DNA of 9,174 nt, taken from JAFKKS01 sp039808325 (GTDB taxonomy: Bacteria; Pseudomonadota; Alphaproteobacteria; Rhizobiales; Xanthobacteraceae). A program made the position numbers and the translations under genes. This document shows positions 8,573 to 9,174 of the stretch, piece by piece; position 1 is the stretch's first letter, and each line of letters starts with the position of its first letter. Where the stretch lies: positions 1 to 9,174 of the forward strand of contig JBDHSU010000150.1 of the NCBI GenBank assembly GCA_039808325.1. Direction: 5' to 3'. The notes beneath the pieces were generated by a model, which saw only the letters and a list, made by a program, of their open reading frames with translations, was not told where the DNA came from and ran no database searches.

Positions 8573-8579
8573 CTGCACG

Positions 8580-9174
8580 TTGGCATATCCGGACTGGCTT
8601 AACGACATGCTCGTTTTCCTCGCCGCGGCGGGGATCGTCGTGCCGCTGTTTCATCGCGCCCGCATCGGGGCGGTGCTGGCGTTCCTCGTCGTCGGCGTCG
8701 TGGTCGGCCCGTACGGATTGGGGCGTTTTTCGAACGGCAGCGATTGGCTCGCCTATGCGGTGATCGAGAAGCCGGAGCGCGTACAGCCGCTGGCGGAGCT
8801 TGGCGTCCTCTTCCTTCTCTTTGTGATCGGGCTCGACCTCTCGCTCGAGCGTCTGTGGTCGTTGCGCCGCTACGTCGTCGGCCTCGGCGGCTCGCAGTTT
8901 CTCGCTTCGGCATTGGTGCTCGGCTTGATCGCCAGGGCGGCGGGCATGAGCGGGCCGGGCGCGGTTATTCTCGGCCTCTGCTTCGCCATGTCGTCGACGG
9001 CGGTGGTCTTGCAACTACTCGGGGAGCAGGGACGGCTCACCAGTCGGTCGGGGCGGGTCGCATTCTCCGTGCTGCTGTTCCAGGACCTGATGGTCGCGCC
9101 GGTGCTGCTTGCGGCGGGCTTGCTGGCGCGCAGTGGAGATGACGTCTGGCGCGAACTTGCGCTCGCGCTCGGCG
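8580..9174 (+). CDS. Kef-type (CPA2) monovalent cation/proton antiporter, N-terminal part
   Basis: An open frame runs off the right edge; 198 residues are visible. From TTG 8580 it reads MAYPDWLNDMLVFLAAAGIVVPLFHRARIG and continues as a string of membrane helices, at about residues 10-26, 32-48, 76-92, 104-122, 131-150 and 166-184. Family marks are VVGPYGLG after helix 2, ELGVLFLLFVIGLDLSLERLWSLRR, MSSTAVVLQLL and FQDLMVAPVLL; the FQD aspartate is the conserved ion-site region of CPA2 exchangers. It should swap K+ or Na+ for H+ across the inner membrane. Whether it has a C-terminal TrkA-N/RCK domain, as KefB/KefC do, cannot be seen. It starts 42 bases after alaS and could share its transcript. 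Starting at ATG 8607 would remove nine residues and no helix. Confidence 0.9.
   Translation, partial: MAYPDWLNDMLVFLAAAGIVVPLFHRARIGAVLAFLVVGVVVGPYGLGRFSNGSDWLAYAVIEKPERVQPLAELGVLFLLFVIGLDLSLERLWSLRRYVVGLGGSQFLASALVLGLIARAAGMSGPGAVILGLCFAMSSTAVVLQLLGEQGRLTSRSGRVAFSVLLFQDLMVAPVLLAAGLLARSGDDVWRELALALG

Overview
The window is GC-rich and gene-dense and looks like a chromosomal segment of an alphaproteobacterium, most likely of the order Hyphomicrobiales (Rhizobiales). Four things point there: the recA and alaS proteins read as alphaproteobacterial; recA lies directly upstream of alaS; recA carries a GAAC-N7-GAAC SOS box, the alphaproteobacterial LexA site; and the intergenic DNA at 57-445 holds palindromes of the kind scattered through rhizobial and bradyrhizobial genomes. 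Genus cannot be fixed from the sequence alone.

Layout. Positions 1-56 are the 3' end of an unrecognised gene. Positions 57-445 hold no convincing gene but a cluster of inverted repeats. A two-domain VOC (glyoxalase-fold) protein (446-1264, minus) diverges from a MarR-type regulator (1323-1769, plus). The gap between them has a near-consensus sigma-70 promoter with a 12-bp palindrome in its spacer, and its predicted start point falls on the A of the marR ATG, so that mRNA may be leaderless and autoregulated. Then come a secreted single-domain cupin (1852-2253, minus) and an atypical tRNA with a Phe GAA anticodon (2350-2425, minus).

Next is the NHEJ end-binding protein Ku (2719-3699, plus), followed by a damaged stretch. 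A good Shine-Dalgarno and GTG start open a reading frame encoding MCRNIRTLFN and then a stop; I recognise this as the conserved beginning of DUF2277 proteins, so it looks like a gene truncated after ten codons. Directly behind it is a GNAT acetyltransferase reading frame broken by an apparent one-base deletion near 4131.

The second half is housekeeping and intact: recA (4520-5599) behind an SOS-controlled promoter, alaS (5877-8537), and the N-terminal part of a Kef-type CPA2 cation/proton antiporter (8580 to the window end). Two recombination/repair genes, ku and recA, lie within 2 kb of each other, but only recA shows a LexA site. No CRISPR array, insertion sequence, phage gene or defence island was seen. 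The most interesting items are the DUF2277 remnant, the frameshifted GNAT gene, the leaderless marR promoter and the odd tRNA; I found no convincing undescribed multi-gene system.
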